DNA of 64,000 bases from Streptomyces sp. NBC_00335 (lineage in GTDB: Bacteria > Actinomycetota > Actinomycetes > Streptomycetales > Streptomycetaceae), in NCBI RefSeq assembly GCF_036127095.1, contig NZ_CP108006.1, positions 1,364,001 to 1,428,000 on the forward strand. Reading direction: 5' to 3'. The notes under the pieces are model-generated. The model had not been told where the DNA came from. It was given only the letters and a program-made list of their open reading frames with translations, and ran no database searches. The position numbers and the translations under genes were made by a program. Positions 23,223 to 31,605 of this stretch are shown piece by piece (positions within the stretch are counted from its first letter, which is position 1; each line of letters opens with the position of its first letter).

Positions 23223-25028
23223 TCAGGCCAGTCGGAAGACCGGCCCGCGGGGCGTGAACGGCAGGGAGGCGCCCTGCGGGACCAGGAAGGCGTGCTCGCG
23301 CCGGATCCGCAGGGTGTCGGTCCAGCCGTCGGTGATCACCAGGACCGGGGCCCCGGGCGGGAAGTCCTCCGCCCGCAGCAGCAGGTCGATGCCCGGCTGC
23401 AGTACGGTCCCGCCCCGGCCGCGCACTTTCACCCGGCCCTGGGCTCGCCCAGAAAGAACAGCCGGGGGCAGATAGCCCGCGTCGTACGGCGCCGCGTCAC
23501 AGAACACGACGCGGGCGGCCGGCACGTCGCGGGCTTCGGCGTACGAGGCGATGGCGCCGAGCGCCTTGCCGATCAGGGCGGTGTCCATCGACCCCGAGGT
23601 GTCGAGGACCACGCCGAAGGTGCAGCGGGCGGTCTCCTCGGGCGGGAAGTACCGGCCCGCGCGCGGGATGTCCGGCGTGGAGGCCTGGCGGCGGGCCGGG
23701 CGCGCGAAGCTGCGTACCGGCTCCGGGCGGGGCACGTACTCGTCGAACCAGCGGGCCAGCCGCACGTCCCAGGGCACCGGCGGGTGGGCCAGCGCCCGGA
23801 TCTCCTCGACCAGCCCGGCGGGCAGCAGCCCGCGCTCCCCGGCCCCGTGCAGGTCGAAGCCCTGGACCAGGCCGCGCCGGTAGAACTCGTCCAGGTCGGT
23901 GTACGGGCCGCTCCCCGGGTGCGGCAGCGGCTCGCCCAGGATGTCCCCGCGGCCCTTGCCGCGCAGGGTGGCGAGCCGGCGCATCCGGCGCAGGTCGCCG
24001 GTGATCCGGTCGTAGACCTCCTCCACGGACAGGCCCCGCAGCTCCGCGTCGTACAGCAGCCCCTCGGGCATCTCGCCGACGTCCATCTCCACGAGCCAGC
24101 CGTTGACGACGTAGTCGGCGGCCACGTTGTGCAGGTACGGGTCGCGCGCGCCGCACCGCTCCCCGTGGCGCAGGGCGGCGTGCAGCATCTCGTGGGCCAG
24201 GATGAACCGCCATTCCCCGTCGGTGAAGGTGCGCAGCGGGTTGACGTAGATCTCCCCGGCGCTCGCGCTGACGGCGGCGATGTCGATGCCCTGGGCGCGG
24301 GCCAGCTCGGCGTCGGCGACGAGCCGCAGGCCCGCGGCGAGGCCGCCGAGCAGGGGGTAGGAGGACACGAACCAGTTCAGGGCCCGCTCCCACGGCTGCG
24401 GCCGGTGGCCCTCGCGGCCGGCGGCCAGGTCCATGGTGGCGGACACGGACCGGGTGAGGGCGTGCGCGAAGCCGGTCTGCCAGTCGGGGACGGCGCTCCA
24501 GTGCGACCAGGCCTCCAGGATCTGGTCGGGGGCGCCGGGGGCGCTCGTACCGCAGTCCTCGTAGCGGGGCGGGACGCCGTCCCGGCGCCAGGCGCCGGCG
24601 AGCTGCTCCTCGTCGCCGCCCGGGTACGCCTCGGGCAGCCGGTCGGGGGCCAGGCCGACGGGGAAGTTCAGCAGGAAGCGGTTGACGACGACACAGCGGG
24701 CCGCGAGGTCGGCGCGGTCGGGCTGAGGCCGGTCCGCCTCCTTGGCGGCGGGTACGTGCCCGAAGCCGAGGTGGAGCAGGCAGTGCGCCAGGGTCCAGGC
24801 CCACTCCGCGGGCTCGGCGCGGCGGGTCGGGTGGGCGTGGATCACCCCGTTGGAGGTGACCACGGCGAGCCCGGCGGCGGCGCAGTGCGCGCACTTCGGG
24901 CTTCGGCAGTGGGTGGCGGACACGGCGTTCAGCGCGGGGTTCTGCCGGACCGCGGCCCGCCCTGCCTCGTAGGCGAGGGTGGCCGGATCGGGCTTGGGCT
25001 CCTTGCCCTGCTTGGCCTTGCTGCTCAC
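23223..25028 (-). CDS. VWA-like metallopeptidase (DUF2201) partnered with MoxR ATPase
   Basis: The 601-residue protein combines a zinc metallopeptidase-like part and a C-terminal von Willebrand A-like domain. The peptidase part shows HEMLH (in FILAHEMLHAALRHGE, about residue 263), inside a predicted-metallopeptidase DUF2201 region. The VWA part has the metal-binding start VVLDTSGSMD near residue 470. Such proteins work with an adjacent MoxR AAA+ ATPase, possibly in metal insertion or protein remodelling. GTG 25028 overlaps the stop of the MoxR gene (GTGA). An N-terminal CRSPKCAHCAAAG cluster near residue 37-50 may bind a metal. The gene converges on hrdB with an 18-base gap. Confidence 0.82.
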   Translation of the reverse strand: MSSKAKQGKEPKPDPATLAYEAGRAAVRQNPALNAVSATHCRSPKCAHCAAAGLAVVTSNGVIHAHPTRRAEPAEWAWTLAHCLLHLGFGHVPAAKEADRPQPDRADLAARCVVVNRFLLNFPVGLAPDRLPEAYPGGDEEQLAGAWRRDGVPPRYEDCGTSAPGAPDQILEAWSHWSAVPDWQTGFAHALTRSVSATMDLAAGREGHRPQPWERALNWFVSSYPLLGGLAAGLRLVADAELARAQGIDIAAVSASAGEIYVNPLRTFTDGEWRFILAHEMLHAALRHGERCGARDPYLHNVAADYVVNGWLVEMDVGEMPEGLLYDAELRGLSVEEVYDRITGDLRRMRRLATLRGKGRGDILGEPLPHPGSGPYTDLDEFYRRGLVQGFDLHGAGERGLLPAGLVEEIRALAHPPVPWDVRLARWFDEYVPRPEPVRSFARPARRQASTPDIPRAGRYFPPEETARCTFGVVLDTSGSMDTALIGKALGAIASYAEARDVPAARVVFCDAAPYDAGYLPPAVLSGRAQGRVKVRGRGGTVLQPGIDLLLRAEDFPPGAPVLVITDGWTDTLRIRREHAFLVPQGASLPFTPRGPVFRLA

Positions 25029-26086
25029 CGGCGGGCCTCGACCAGGCGGGGCATGTCGCGGGCGGCTTCGATGAGGAACCAGGCGGGCAGCACGGGCAGG
25101 CCGTCGGCGTCGTCGGCGATGACGGTCTGGGCGACCTCGACGGAGATCTCGGCGAGCTGCACGAGCAGGGACTTGGCGCGGTAGGCGGTCTGCCGGACGG
25201 CGGGCGAGACGTGCTCCTTGCGGGCCGGGAGCTCCTTGACCAGGCGGCCCCGGAAGGCCTCGGCGAGGTAGTACAGCAGGTCGCGGTCCTCCACGCGGGC
25301 GGGCCAGGAGGCATCGCCCTTGATGACCGCCTCGATGCCGAAGGTGTGCCGGACGATCTTGGCGTAGCCGCGGAAGGACACGGCGTGCGCGGGGGTGAGG
25401 GTGCCGTGCGCGAGCACGCCGAGCGTCTGCTCGTCCAGGTCCTGGCCGAAGGAGTGCAGGGCGTCGGAGAGCATGTGCCAGGAGCGCGGCGTGGAGAACG
25501 GCTCCTCCGTCTTGGGCGGCTGCGACCACAGGTGGTCGGGCCGGTCGGTGAGGTAGTCGGTGACCCACGGGTGGATGCCGTGCTCGCCGGCCCACACCAG
25601 CCAGTCCCCGGCGGAGGCGGTCAGGTGGACGTGGGTGAGGCGGTTGACGAGCGCGGAGGCGATGGGGCGGGCCAGGGCGTTGTCGGTGGCCCGGTTGCCC
25701 GCGCCGATGACGATGGAGCCCGCGGGCAGCTCGTAGGAGCCGATCCGCCGGTCGAGGATCAGGGAGTAGAAGGCCTTCTGCACGTCCGGGCTCGCGGCGT
25801 TGAGCTCGTCGAGGAACAGGCAGTACGGCTCCTCGCGGGCGATGGCCTCGGGTGGGCAGAACACCGAACGCCCGTCACGGATCTGCGGTACGCCGATCAG
25901 GTCCTCCGGCGCGAGCTGGGTACCCAGCAGGCTCACGCACTCCAGCCCCAGCGAATCCGCGAACTTCCGCACGAGCGAGGACTTGCCGATGCCGGGCGCC
26001 CCCCAGAGGAACACGGGCCGCACGGTGGCGAGCCCGAGGAGCAGTTCGGGGAGCTGGGCGGGGGTGACGGTGACGGCGGCCTGCAC
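25025..26086 (-). CDS. MoxR-type AAA+ ATPase
   Basis: The 353-residue AAA+ protein has Walker A WGAPGIGKSSL (near residue 30), Walker B YCLFLDELNAAS (about 90), and a sensor-like AGNRATDN. This matches MoxR/DUF-type ATPases that act as chaperones with VWA partners. The next gene, overlapping by four bases, encodes exactly such a partner with a metallopeptidase part. GTG 26086 is chosen because AAGGAC lies nine bases upstream and the first residues VQAAVTVTPAQLPELL lead directly into the fold. A long open frame upstream is non-coding. A 31-bp palindrome sits 28 bases before the start and may control the pair. Confidence 0.85.
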   Translation of the reverse strand: MQAAVTVTPAQLPELLLGLATVRPVFLWGAPGIGKSSLVRKFADSLGLECVSLLGTQLAPEDLIGVPQIRDGRSVFCPPEAIAREEPYCLFLDELNAASPDVQKAFYSLILDRRIGSYELPAGSIVIGAGNRATDNALARPIASALVNRLTHVHLTASAGDWLVWAGEHGIHPWVTDYLTDRPDHLWSQPPKTEEPFSTPRSWHMLSDALHSFGQDLDEQTLGVLAHGTLTPAHAVSFRGYAKIVRHTFGIEAVIKGDASWPARVEDRDLLYYLAEAFRGRLVKELPARKEHVSPAVRQTAYRAKSLLVQLAEISVEVAQTVIADDADGLPVLPAWFLIEAARDMPRLVEARR

Positions 26087-26113
26087 GGGCGACAAGTCCT
26101 TAGGGGTCCGGGT

Positions 26114-26144
26114 ACGTGGTGTGCCCAGTCTGGGCACACCACGT
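26114..26144. promoter_or_regulatory. 31-bp perfect palindrome before the MoxR gene
   Basis: Arms of 15 bp (26114-26128 and 26130-26144) flank a single central base. It lies between the end of the SRPBCC gene and the start of the MoxR gene, both on the minus strand. It could be an operator of the MoxR operon or a terminator of the SRPBCC gene. There is no T-run after it. Confidence 0.6.
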
Positions 26145-26196
26145 GTCCCGGAGCACCCGGTTTTCCGGGCCCCCGAGGGCCCTCCGTCCCTTGCCC

Positions 26197-26646
26197 TCAG
26201 GCCGCGGAGTGCTCCAGCAGGTGCTTGAGCTTCTCCTCGCTGCGGGGCATCTCCTTGCGGACCATGGGCTTGACCGCGAGCGGTACGAGCGCCCTGCCCA
26301 GGCCGTGGCCCTCGAAGTCGACGGCGATGGTCACGCGCGAACGGGCCCCGCCGTCGAGCGGTTCGATGCGGCCCCGCACGTCCGGCCGGACCGGACCGTC
26401 GATGCCGTGGAGGTGCCAGCTCCTCGGCGGGTCCATCTCCAGGAACTCCATGGTCGTGGGGATCCTGCGCCTGCCGATCTGCCGGGTGACGAGGACCTTC
26501 GAACCGACGTGGACGGGAAGGTCCCCCATGGGCACCGCGGAGACGGCGCTGTCCTGCCACTCCGGCAGGTGCGTGGGGTCCGTGACGTACGAGTAGACGT
26601 CCTCGGGACTGCGGTCTATGTCGATGCTCTTGCTGATCGCGGACAT
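26197..26646 (-). CDS. SRPBCC family protein (polyketide cyclase/START-like)
   Basis: The 149-residue protein has the helix-grip START-like fold outline: an opening strand and helix SISKSIDIDRSPEDVYSYVTD, then TDPTHLPEWQDS, a central strand run and a C-terminal amphipathic helix ending KLKHLLEHSA. Proteins of this fold bind hydrophobic ligands and include aromatase/cyclases and carbon monoxide dehydrogenase subunit G-like proteins. No catalytic residue can be named and no biosynthetic genes are adjacent. The ligand and role are unknown. A second unrelated SRPBCC protein is encoded at 49.0-49.5 kb. Confidence 0.85.
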   Translation of the reverse strand: MSAISKSIDIDRSPEDVYSYVTDPTHLPEWQDSAVSAVPMGDLPVHVGSKVLVTRQIGRRRIPTTMEFLEMDPPRSWHLHGIDGPVRPDVRGRIEPLDGGARSRVTIAVDFEGHGLGRALVPLAVKPMVRKEMPRSEEKLKHLLEHSAA

Positions 26647-26730
26647 GGCGACCCCTCGGAGCCCCCCTGATGGACTCTGCTTCCAACGTACGCCCCGGCC
26701 GGGCGGGCGCGCGATGCTCCGGCCGGAGGC

Positions 26731-28812
26731 CTACGCCGGGTCCGCGCCCGGGGTGACGGAGATCTCCGGGGGGACCGGGATCTGGGGCCCGTCCGCCTCG
26801 GTGAGCCAGCGGCGCAGGACCTCGTGGACCGCCTCCGCGCCCACCAGCTCCCCGTCGGGCCGGAACACCGGCTCGGAGAGCTCCACCGGCCACATCAGGA
26901 ACGGGTGGCCCTGCTCCCCGCCCAGGCCGCCGTGCGAGCCGATCTGCTCCTCGAAGGCGTGCACCGCGCCCGTCTGCGGGTCGTAGGCCGAGTTCACCAT
27001 CACGTCGGCCACGTGCGGGAAGCTGTCGGTCCGCCGGACGGCCCGCGCCGCGCCCGGGCCGAAGGGGGCCAGCAGTTCCTCCACCGCGCCCGGCTCGTCC
27101 AGCCGGGCTTCGGCCCCATCGGCCGCCAGGACGGTCCCGTCGACGAGCAGGAAGCCGACGCCGGGGTGGTTCGCCAGGGTGGAGAGCAGCGCCGGGTGCG
27201 CGCGGTCGATCCGCTCCCTGGAGGCCCGGCCGGGCAGGTCCGGGAAGGAGATCAGCCCGAGGTTGCCCGAGGCCAGTACCACCGGGTCGGGCCCCGCCCC
27301 GGGGCGCACCTCCTCGTCGGTCTCCTCCACCGGCCGGTGGAGCGCGGCCAGTACGGCGGCACGCGCCTCGGCGCCGCTGTGGGTGCGGCCGGCCTTCCGG
27401 GACACGGGCAGCCCGCAGCCCGCGCGGACCAGGTCCTTCAGGGTGAGCCCGTACCGGGCCAGGAAGGTCTCCCCCGGGCTCTGGCCGTGGTCCGAGAGCA
27501 GCACGATCCGGTACTCCCGGGGCGCGTGCTCGGCGACCCGGGCGATGAGCGCGAGGCTGCGGTCGAGCCGCGCGAGCACCTGCTCGGTGTCCCGGGAGCG
27601 CGGGCCCGAGTGGTGGGCGACCTCGTCGTAGGCGACCAGGTCGGCGTAGACCGCGGCGCGCCCGGCCAGCATGTCGCCGATCACGGCGGCGACCACGACG
27701 TCGCGCTCCACCACCGTCGCGAAGGCCCGGATCAGCGGGTACAGCCCGCCGCGGGCGACCCGTGGCCGGTCCCCGCGCAGGCGGCCGCGTACCGACTGGG
27801 TGATCTCGCGGGCCACCTCGGCGACGAAGGAGAGCGCGGTGCGGACCGCGTTGGCCGGGTCGGAGAAGTACGCGAAGTAGCCCGCGCGGGAGCGGTTGTG
27901 CGGGCTCCGCCGGGCCGAGACGGACAGGACGAGCGCCAGCTGGCCGGCGCCGCCGCTGAAGAGGTTGCCGCGGCTGGCCCCGTCGAGGGTCAGCAGGCCC
28001 CCGTCCCCGGTGCGTTCGACGGCCCGCCGCTGGAGCTCGGCGGCGCTGGTGGGCCGGTTGCAGACCACCACCTCGCCGGTGTCCTTCTCGTACCAGCGGA
28101 AGGCCGGGACGTCGAAGTTGGAGCCGTGCAGGATGCCGAGCTGGCTGGCGCCGGTCTGGCTGGACCAGTCGGTGCGCCAGGAGGTGACGCGGTGGGTGCG
28201 GTCGAGCCATTCGGCCACCGTCGGCATCAGACCGCTGCCGGCCGCGCGGCGCAGCACCTCGTACCCGACCCCGTCGAGCTGCAGGAACACCGTGGCGGGG
28301 GCGCGTTCGTCGGCCCCGGGCATGCCCTCGCGGCGCTGACGGCGCCGGCGGCGGTCGGCGAGCCGGTAGAGCCGGCGCCGGTAGGCCTCGTCGTCCCGGA
28401 CGGCGAGCGCGGTGGAGGTGGCGGAGGCGACGGCGGACATCACGGCGGCGACCACCACCGCCGTCTCGGGGTCGGCCTCGCCGCGGCCGGCCGGGATCAG
28501 GCTGAGCGCGATCAGCAGCAGCGAGCCGTTGAGGAAGAAGACGAGCAGGCCGAGCACCAGGGCCGGCACCAGCAGCAGGGCACGTACGAGGACCGGCCAC
28601 ACCAGCGCGCTCAGCAGACCGAACGCACCGGCTCCGAGGGCGGCCGTCAGGCCTATCTGCGTGATGCTGTCGCGGTCGGCGCCCGCGCCCGCCTGGAGTC
28701 TGAAGTCGGGGAGGATTCCGGCCAGGACGAGCATGGTGAGGGTGGACACCGCCCAGACGATGACCACCCGCACCAGGGCGCCGCCCGCAGTCCGCCACCG
28801 GCCTCGCAACAC
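26731..28812 (-). CDS. Membrane-anchored alkaline phosphatase-superfamily phosphodiesterase
   Basis: The 693-residue protein joins an N-terminal membrane part (helices near residues 12-32, 52-72, 80-105 and 118-135, matching the holin-like 4-helix family) to a catalytic domain of the nucleotide pyrophosphatase/phosphodiesterase class. Catalytic-domain motifs are VFLQLDGVGYE (first metal site), SSQTGASQLG (likely Thr nucleophile), AYDEVAHHSGP and LLSDHGQSPG (metal ligands). A basic stretch RRRRRQRREG links the two halves and probably lies inside the cell, as drawn by the positive-inside rule; that would put catalysis on the cytoplasmic side. The GTG start has GAGGCGGG upstream. The substrate is unknown. 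Confidence 0.8.
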   Translation of the reverse strand: MLRGRWRTAGGALVRVVIVWAVSTLTMLVLAGILPDFRLQAGAGADRDSITQIGLTAALGAGAFGLLSALVWPVLVRALLLVPALVLGLLVFFLNGSLLLIALSLIPAGRGEADPETAVVVAAVMSAVASATSTALAVRDDEAYRRRLYRLADRRRRRQRREGMPGADERAPATVFLQLDGVGYEVLRRAAGSGLMPTVAEWLDRTHRVTSWRTDWSSQTGASQLGILHGSNFDVPAFRWYEKDTGEVVVCNRPTSAAELQRRAVERTGDGGLLTLDGASRGNLFSGGAGQLALVLSVSARRSPHNRSRAGYFAYFSDPANAVRTALSFVAEVAREITQSVRGRLRGDRPRVARGGLYPLIRAFATVVERDVVVAAVIGDMLAGRAAVYADLVAYDEVAHHSGPRSRDTEQVLARLDRSLALIARVAEHAPREYRIVLLSDHGQSPGETFLARYGLTLKDLVRAGCGLPVSRKAGRTHSGAEARAAVLAALHRPVEETDEEVRPGAGPDPVVLASGNLGLISFPDLPGRASRERIDRAHPALLSTLANHPGVGFLLVDGTVLAADGAEARLDEPGAVEELLAPFGPGAARAVRRTDSFPHVADVMVNSAYDPQTGAVHAFEEQIGSHGGLGGEQGHPFLMWPVELSEPVFRPDGELVGAEAVHEVLRRWLTEADGPQIPVPPEISVTPGADPA

Positions 28813-28962
28813 GCCGAACCCGCCTCACCACCGTGGCCCGCACCGCGCCGACGGGCCCCCGTCCCCACGGTGTCCAGGCTCGCACAGCGGCGCCCGGCAG
28901 GCCGGGTGACACGGGCGGCGGATGTGCGTACGGGGGGCGGGGCGGGGACCGGCGCGTGCGGC

Positions 28963-29367
28963 CTAGGTGCCGTCGTATCCGGCGGTCGGCATGGAGAGCC
29001 GGCGGTGCACCTCGGCCTTCATCGCGGAGGTGTAGTGCGGTTCGTCGAGACCGGCGGTTTCCAGCCGTACGCCGCGCCGTGCGCATTCCGCGGTGAACTC
29101 CCCCACGGAGTGCAGCGCGCGCGTCAGCACCCGGTGGTTGGCGGTGACGAACAGGTCGACGCGCCCGGCGTCGATGTCGTTCCACAGCCCGCAGTGGTCG
29201 GCGCGCAGCCCGTAGACGAACAGTTGGCGGGTCACCACGTACCCCCGGTCGGCCGCCCAGCGTGCGCACATCGCGTGCTGGCTCCGGGTGTCCACGGCGA
29301 AGGGATCCGCGTCCAGATCCTCCAGCGGGGCCAGGCTGGCGATCGCGGCCACGCGCAGCTCATCCAT
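28963..29367 (-). CDS. Small protein resembling a degenerate resolvase N-terminal domain
   Basis: The 134-residue protein has no firm family assignment. The order of segments recalls the N-terminal catalytic domain of serine recombinases: RVAAIASLAPL at the start, TRSQHAMCARWAADRGYVV where recombinases have a Q..C..YA...GY stretch, then GRVDLFVTANHRVLTRAL like the DxLxVxxxDRLxR strand, and a closing CARRGVRLETAG. The catalytic serine is not at its usual place and there is no DNA-binding tail, so recombination activity is unlikely. It may be a derived regulator or accessory protein. The ATG at 29367 is the most likely start. Confidence 0.6.
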   Translation of the reverse strand: MDELRVAAIASLAPLEDLDADPFAVDTRSQHAMCARWAADRGYVVTRQLFVYGLRADHCGLWNDIDAGRVDLFVTANHRVLTRALHSVGEFTAECARRGVRLETAGLDEPHYTSAMKAEVHRRLSMPTAGYDGT

Positions 29368-29511
29368 GCCGCCCGACCCTACTCCGATCCGGCGCCGGGG
29401 AGGAGGGGGCGTGGAGGGCCGGTTCTCCGGTTCCGGGCGGTTTGGGCGGGCAGCCTTTAGGCTCGGACGGGACCCGGTGGCGAGCGGGACGAGGGAGGGG
29501 ATCAGGGGCCG

Positions 29512-30294
29512 GTGGAGATCACTTGGTGGGGCCACGCGACGTGCACGGTCGAGGACTCCGGGGTCCGGCTGCTCACGGACCCGCTCTTCGCACGCCGGCT
29601 GGCGCACCTGCGGCGCCGCCGCGGGGCGGTGCCCCCGCCGCAGGCGGCGGTCGCCGACGCGGTGCTCGTCTCGCACCTGCACGCCGATCATCTGCACCTG
29701 CCCTCGCTGGCGCGCCTCGCGCGCGGGACCCGGCTGCTGGTGCCGCGCGGGGCGCCGGGCGCGGTGCCGGGGCTGGCACGGATAGCCGGGGTGCGGGGGC
29801 TGGCGGTCACGGAGGTGGCGCCGGGCGACACGGTGACCGTGGGGGACGGTGCGGGGGGCGGCGTACGGGTCCGGGCGGTCGGCGCACGGCACGACGGGCG
29901 GCGGCTGCCGTTCGGGCCGCGGGTCGCTCCCGCGCTCGGGTACGTGATCGAGGGCTCGTCGCGGACCTACTTCGCCGGGGACACCGGCCTGTTCGACTCG
30001 ATGGCCGACGAGGTCGGACCGGTGGACGTGGCCCTGCTGCCGGTGGGCGGCTGGGGGCCCTACCTGGGTCCCGGGCACCTGGACGCGGCGGGTGCGGCGC
30101 GGGCGCTGGCCCTGCTGGCGCCCGCGGCGGCGGTTCCGGTGCACTGGGGTACGTACTGGCCCATCGGGATGGACATGGTGCGGCCGCACGAGTTCCACGC
30201 GCCGGGCGAGGAGTTCTTGCGGTGTGCGCGGCGGGAGGCGCCGAAGGTGACGGTCCGGGTGCCCGCGCACGGTGAGCGGGTGCGGCTGCCGTGA
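29512..30294 (+). CDS. MBL-fold metallo-hydrolase (UlaG-like)
   Basis: The 260-residue protein has the metallo-beta-lactamase fold. It starts EITWWGHATCTVED, carries the zinc motif HLHADH in VLVSHLHADHLHLPSL (near residue 60), then YFAGDTGLFDS (metal-bridging Asp) and PVHWGTYWP near the C-terminus. This order fits UlaG/RomA-like lactonase or phosphodiesterase-like enzymes acting in the cytosol. GTG 29512 sits after AGGGG and GAGGGAGGGG. Its stop overlaps the start of the DedA gene (GTGA), so the two are coupled. A second, longer MBL protein of the same subgroup is encoded at 31.7-32.8 kb. Confidence 0.88.
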   Translation: MEITWWGHATCTVEDSGVRLLTDPLFARRLAHLRRRRGAVPPPQAAVADAVLVSHLHADHLHLPSLARLARGTRLLVPRGAPGAVPGLARIAGVRGLAVTEVAPGDTVTVGDGAGGGVRVRAVGARHDGRRLPFGPRVAPALGYVIEGSSRTYFAGDTGLFDSMADEVGPVDVALLPVGGWGPYLGPGHLDAAGAARALALLAPAAAVPVHWGTYWPIGMDMVRPHEFHAPGEEFLRCARREAPKVTVRVPAHGERVRLP

Positions 30295-30929
30295 GGGACC
30301 TGTCCCTGCCCCTGTCCCGGCTCGCGGAGGCGGCCGCGCAGGTACCGCCGGAATCCACCCAGCAGGCGATCGGCTACCCGACCCTCTTCGTGCTGGTGGC
30401 GCTGGGCGCGCTGGTACCGGTGATTCCGACGGGCGCACTGGTCAGTACGGCGGCGGTGGTGGCGTTCCACCAGGACTCCCTGCCCTTCGGGCTGTTGCTG
30501 GTGTTCGCGGTGTCCTCGCTGGCCGCCTTCGCCGGGGACCTGGCGCTGTACTGGCTGGGCCGGCGCGGGGTGCACTCGCGGAACGGATCGCGCTGGCTGG
30601 AAGCCCTGCGCCGACGGGCGACCCCGGAACGCCTCGCCCAGGCGCAGCGCAAGCTCGACGAGAACGGCGTACTGGTCCTGGTGGTCTCGCGCCTCCTCCC
30701 GGGCGGCCGCATCCCGGTGATGCTGGCCTGCCTCCTCGCGGAGCTCCCCCTGCGCCGGTTCGCCCGCGGCGACGGGCCGGCCTGCCTGGCCTGGGCGGCG
30801 ACTTACGGGCTGATCGGCATCGTGGGCGGCTCCCTTTTCGCGGAGCCCTGGAAGGGGGTGGCGCTGGCGGTGGCCCTCACGGTGCTCATCAGTGCGACCC
30901 CGGGCCTCTGGCGCCGCCTCCGCGGCTGA
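30291..30929 (+). CDS. DedA/VTT-domain membrane protein
   Basis: The 212-residue integral membrane protein matches the DedA family. Segments include ALGALVPVIPTGALVS, FAGDLALYWLGRRGV, the conserved arginine-glycine region VVSRLLPGGRIPVMLACL and two C-terminal hydrophobic helices. DedA proteins affect membrane lipid handling, with proposed flippase or scramblase roles and effects on envelope stress resistance. The GTG start overlaps the stop of the MBL hydrolase (GTGA). The C-terminal arginine-rich WRRLRG end is normal for this family. The gene ends at a repeat-rich convergent gap. Confidence 0.85.
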   Translation: MRDLSLPLSRLAEAAAQVPPESTQQAIGYPTLFVLVALGALVPVIPTGALVSTAAVVAFHQDSLPFGLLLVFAVSSLAAFAGDLALYWLGRRGVHSRNGSRWLEALRRRATPERLAQAQRKLDENGVLVLVVSRLLPGGRIPVMLACLLAELPLRRFARGDGPACLAWAATYGLIGIVGGSLFAEPWKGVALAVALTVLISATPGLWRRLRG

Positions 30930-31059
30930 CCTGGCCGGTCGTGGAACCCGCCCCGTGCGGCGCCGTTGCCGGGGACCGGTCCCCGGACCCCTGCGCCTCA
31001 AACGCCGGCGGGGCTGGGGGTGGCCTCGGTCCGGCCCGGCTGCGGATGGGGGCCGGTGC

Positions 31060-31190
31060 CGGGGGCGGGGTGGGGTGTCGGCCTGGACTGCATGATTTAG
31101 GCGCCCTCTCCTGAACTCCGACAGGGCGCGACATGCACCAGCGCCACAAATCACGCTCTACGTCCAGGCCGACACCCCACCCCGCCCCCG
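31060..31190. repeat. 131-bp element with 29-bp perfect inverted ends
   Basis: Arms 31060-31088 and 31162-31190 are perfect reverse complements. The 73-bp interior has two competing foldings: TGATTT/AAATCA with GGCGC/GCGCC continuing the long hairpin, or TGCATG/CATGCA with GCGCCCT/AGGGCGC forming an inner hairpin. No target duplication is seen. It resembles a miniature inverted-repeat element or a structured RNA. Confidence 0.8.
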
Positions 31191-31303
31191 TCCCCGACCC
31201 GGGCCGCCACCAGCCGCCCCCGACCGGGCGAATATTTCAGCCCGGCCGCCTTATCCAGCCCGGGCTGCGCAAACCAGCCTCGCCAGCCCAACGCAGCCGT
31301 AAT

Positions 31304-31605
31304 CCAGCCTCGCCGGCGTTTGAGGCGTGGGGTCTGGGGCGGAGCCCCAGGGGCTGGGCGCAGCTTGGGAGACCCTTCCGGACCGGGCCGCGCCAATTCA
31401 GCCGTCCGGCGTTTGAGGACCGGGGTCTGGGGCCGAGCCCCAGGGGGCTGGGCGCAGGTTGGGAGTCGCTTCCGGAGCGGGGTGCGCCAATTCAGCCGTC
31501 CGGCGTTTGAGGACCGGGGTCTGGGGCGGAGCCCCAGGGGGGCCGGGCGCAGCCCGGGGGCCTTTCGTTTTAGCCCGTCCGGCGTTTGAGGACCGGGGCA
31601 GGGCC
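31304..31605 (+). repeat. About 94-bp tandem repeats, three and a third copies
   Basis: Copies start near 31304, 31397, 31491 and 31573 (the last partial). Each contains GGCGTTTGAGG and a CTGGGGC-GGA-GCCCCAG hairpin. The second and third copies are nearly identical. A 24-bp part of the unit also occurs inverted at 30995-31018 and within the ABC fusion gene at 5491-5514. Confidence 0.8.

Noticed and set aside
28390..28812. Phage holin pointing to a prophage
   Set aside because: The holin-like helices are fused to a phosphodiesterase and there are no other phage genes around.
25025..29269. 1414-codon minus-strand frame merging the MoxR ATPase with upstream sequence
   Set aside because: Only the last 353 codons are MoxR. 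The remainder is antisense or out of frame with the SRPBCC and phosphodiesterase genes, and a ribosome site supports GTG 26086.
31304..31605. CRISPR-like array
   Set aside because: Units are contiguous with a period of about 94 bp, without unique spacers, and no cas gene is nearby.
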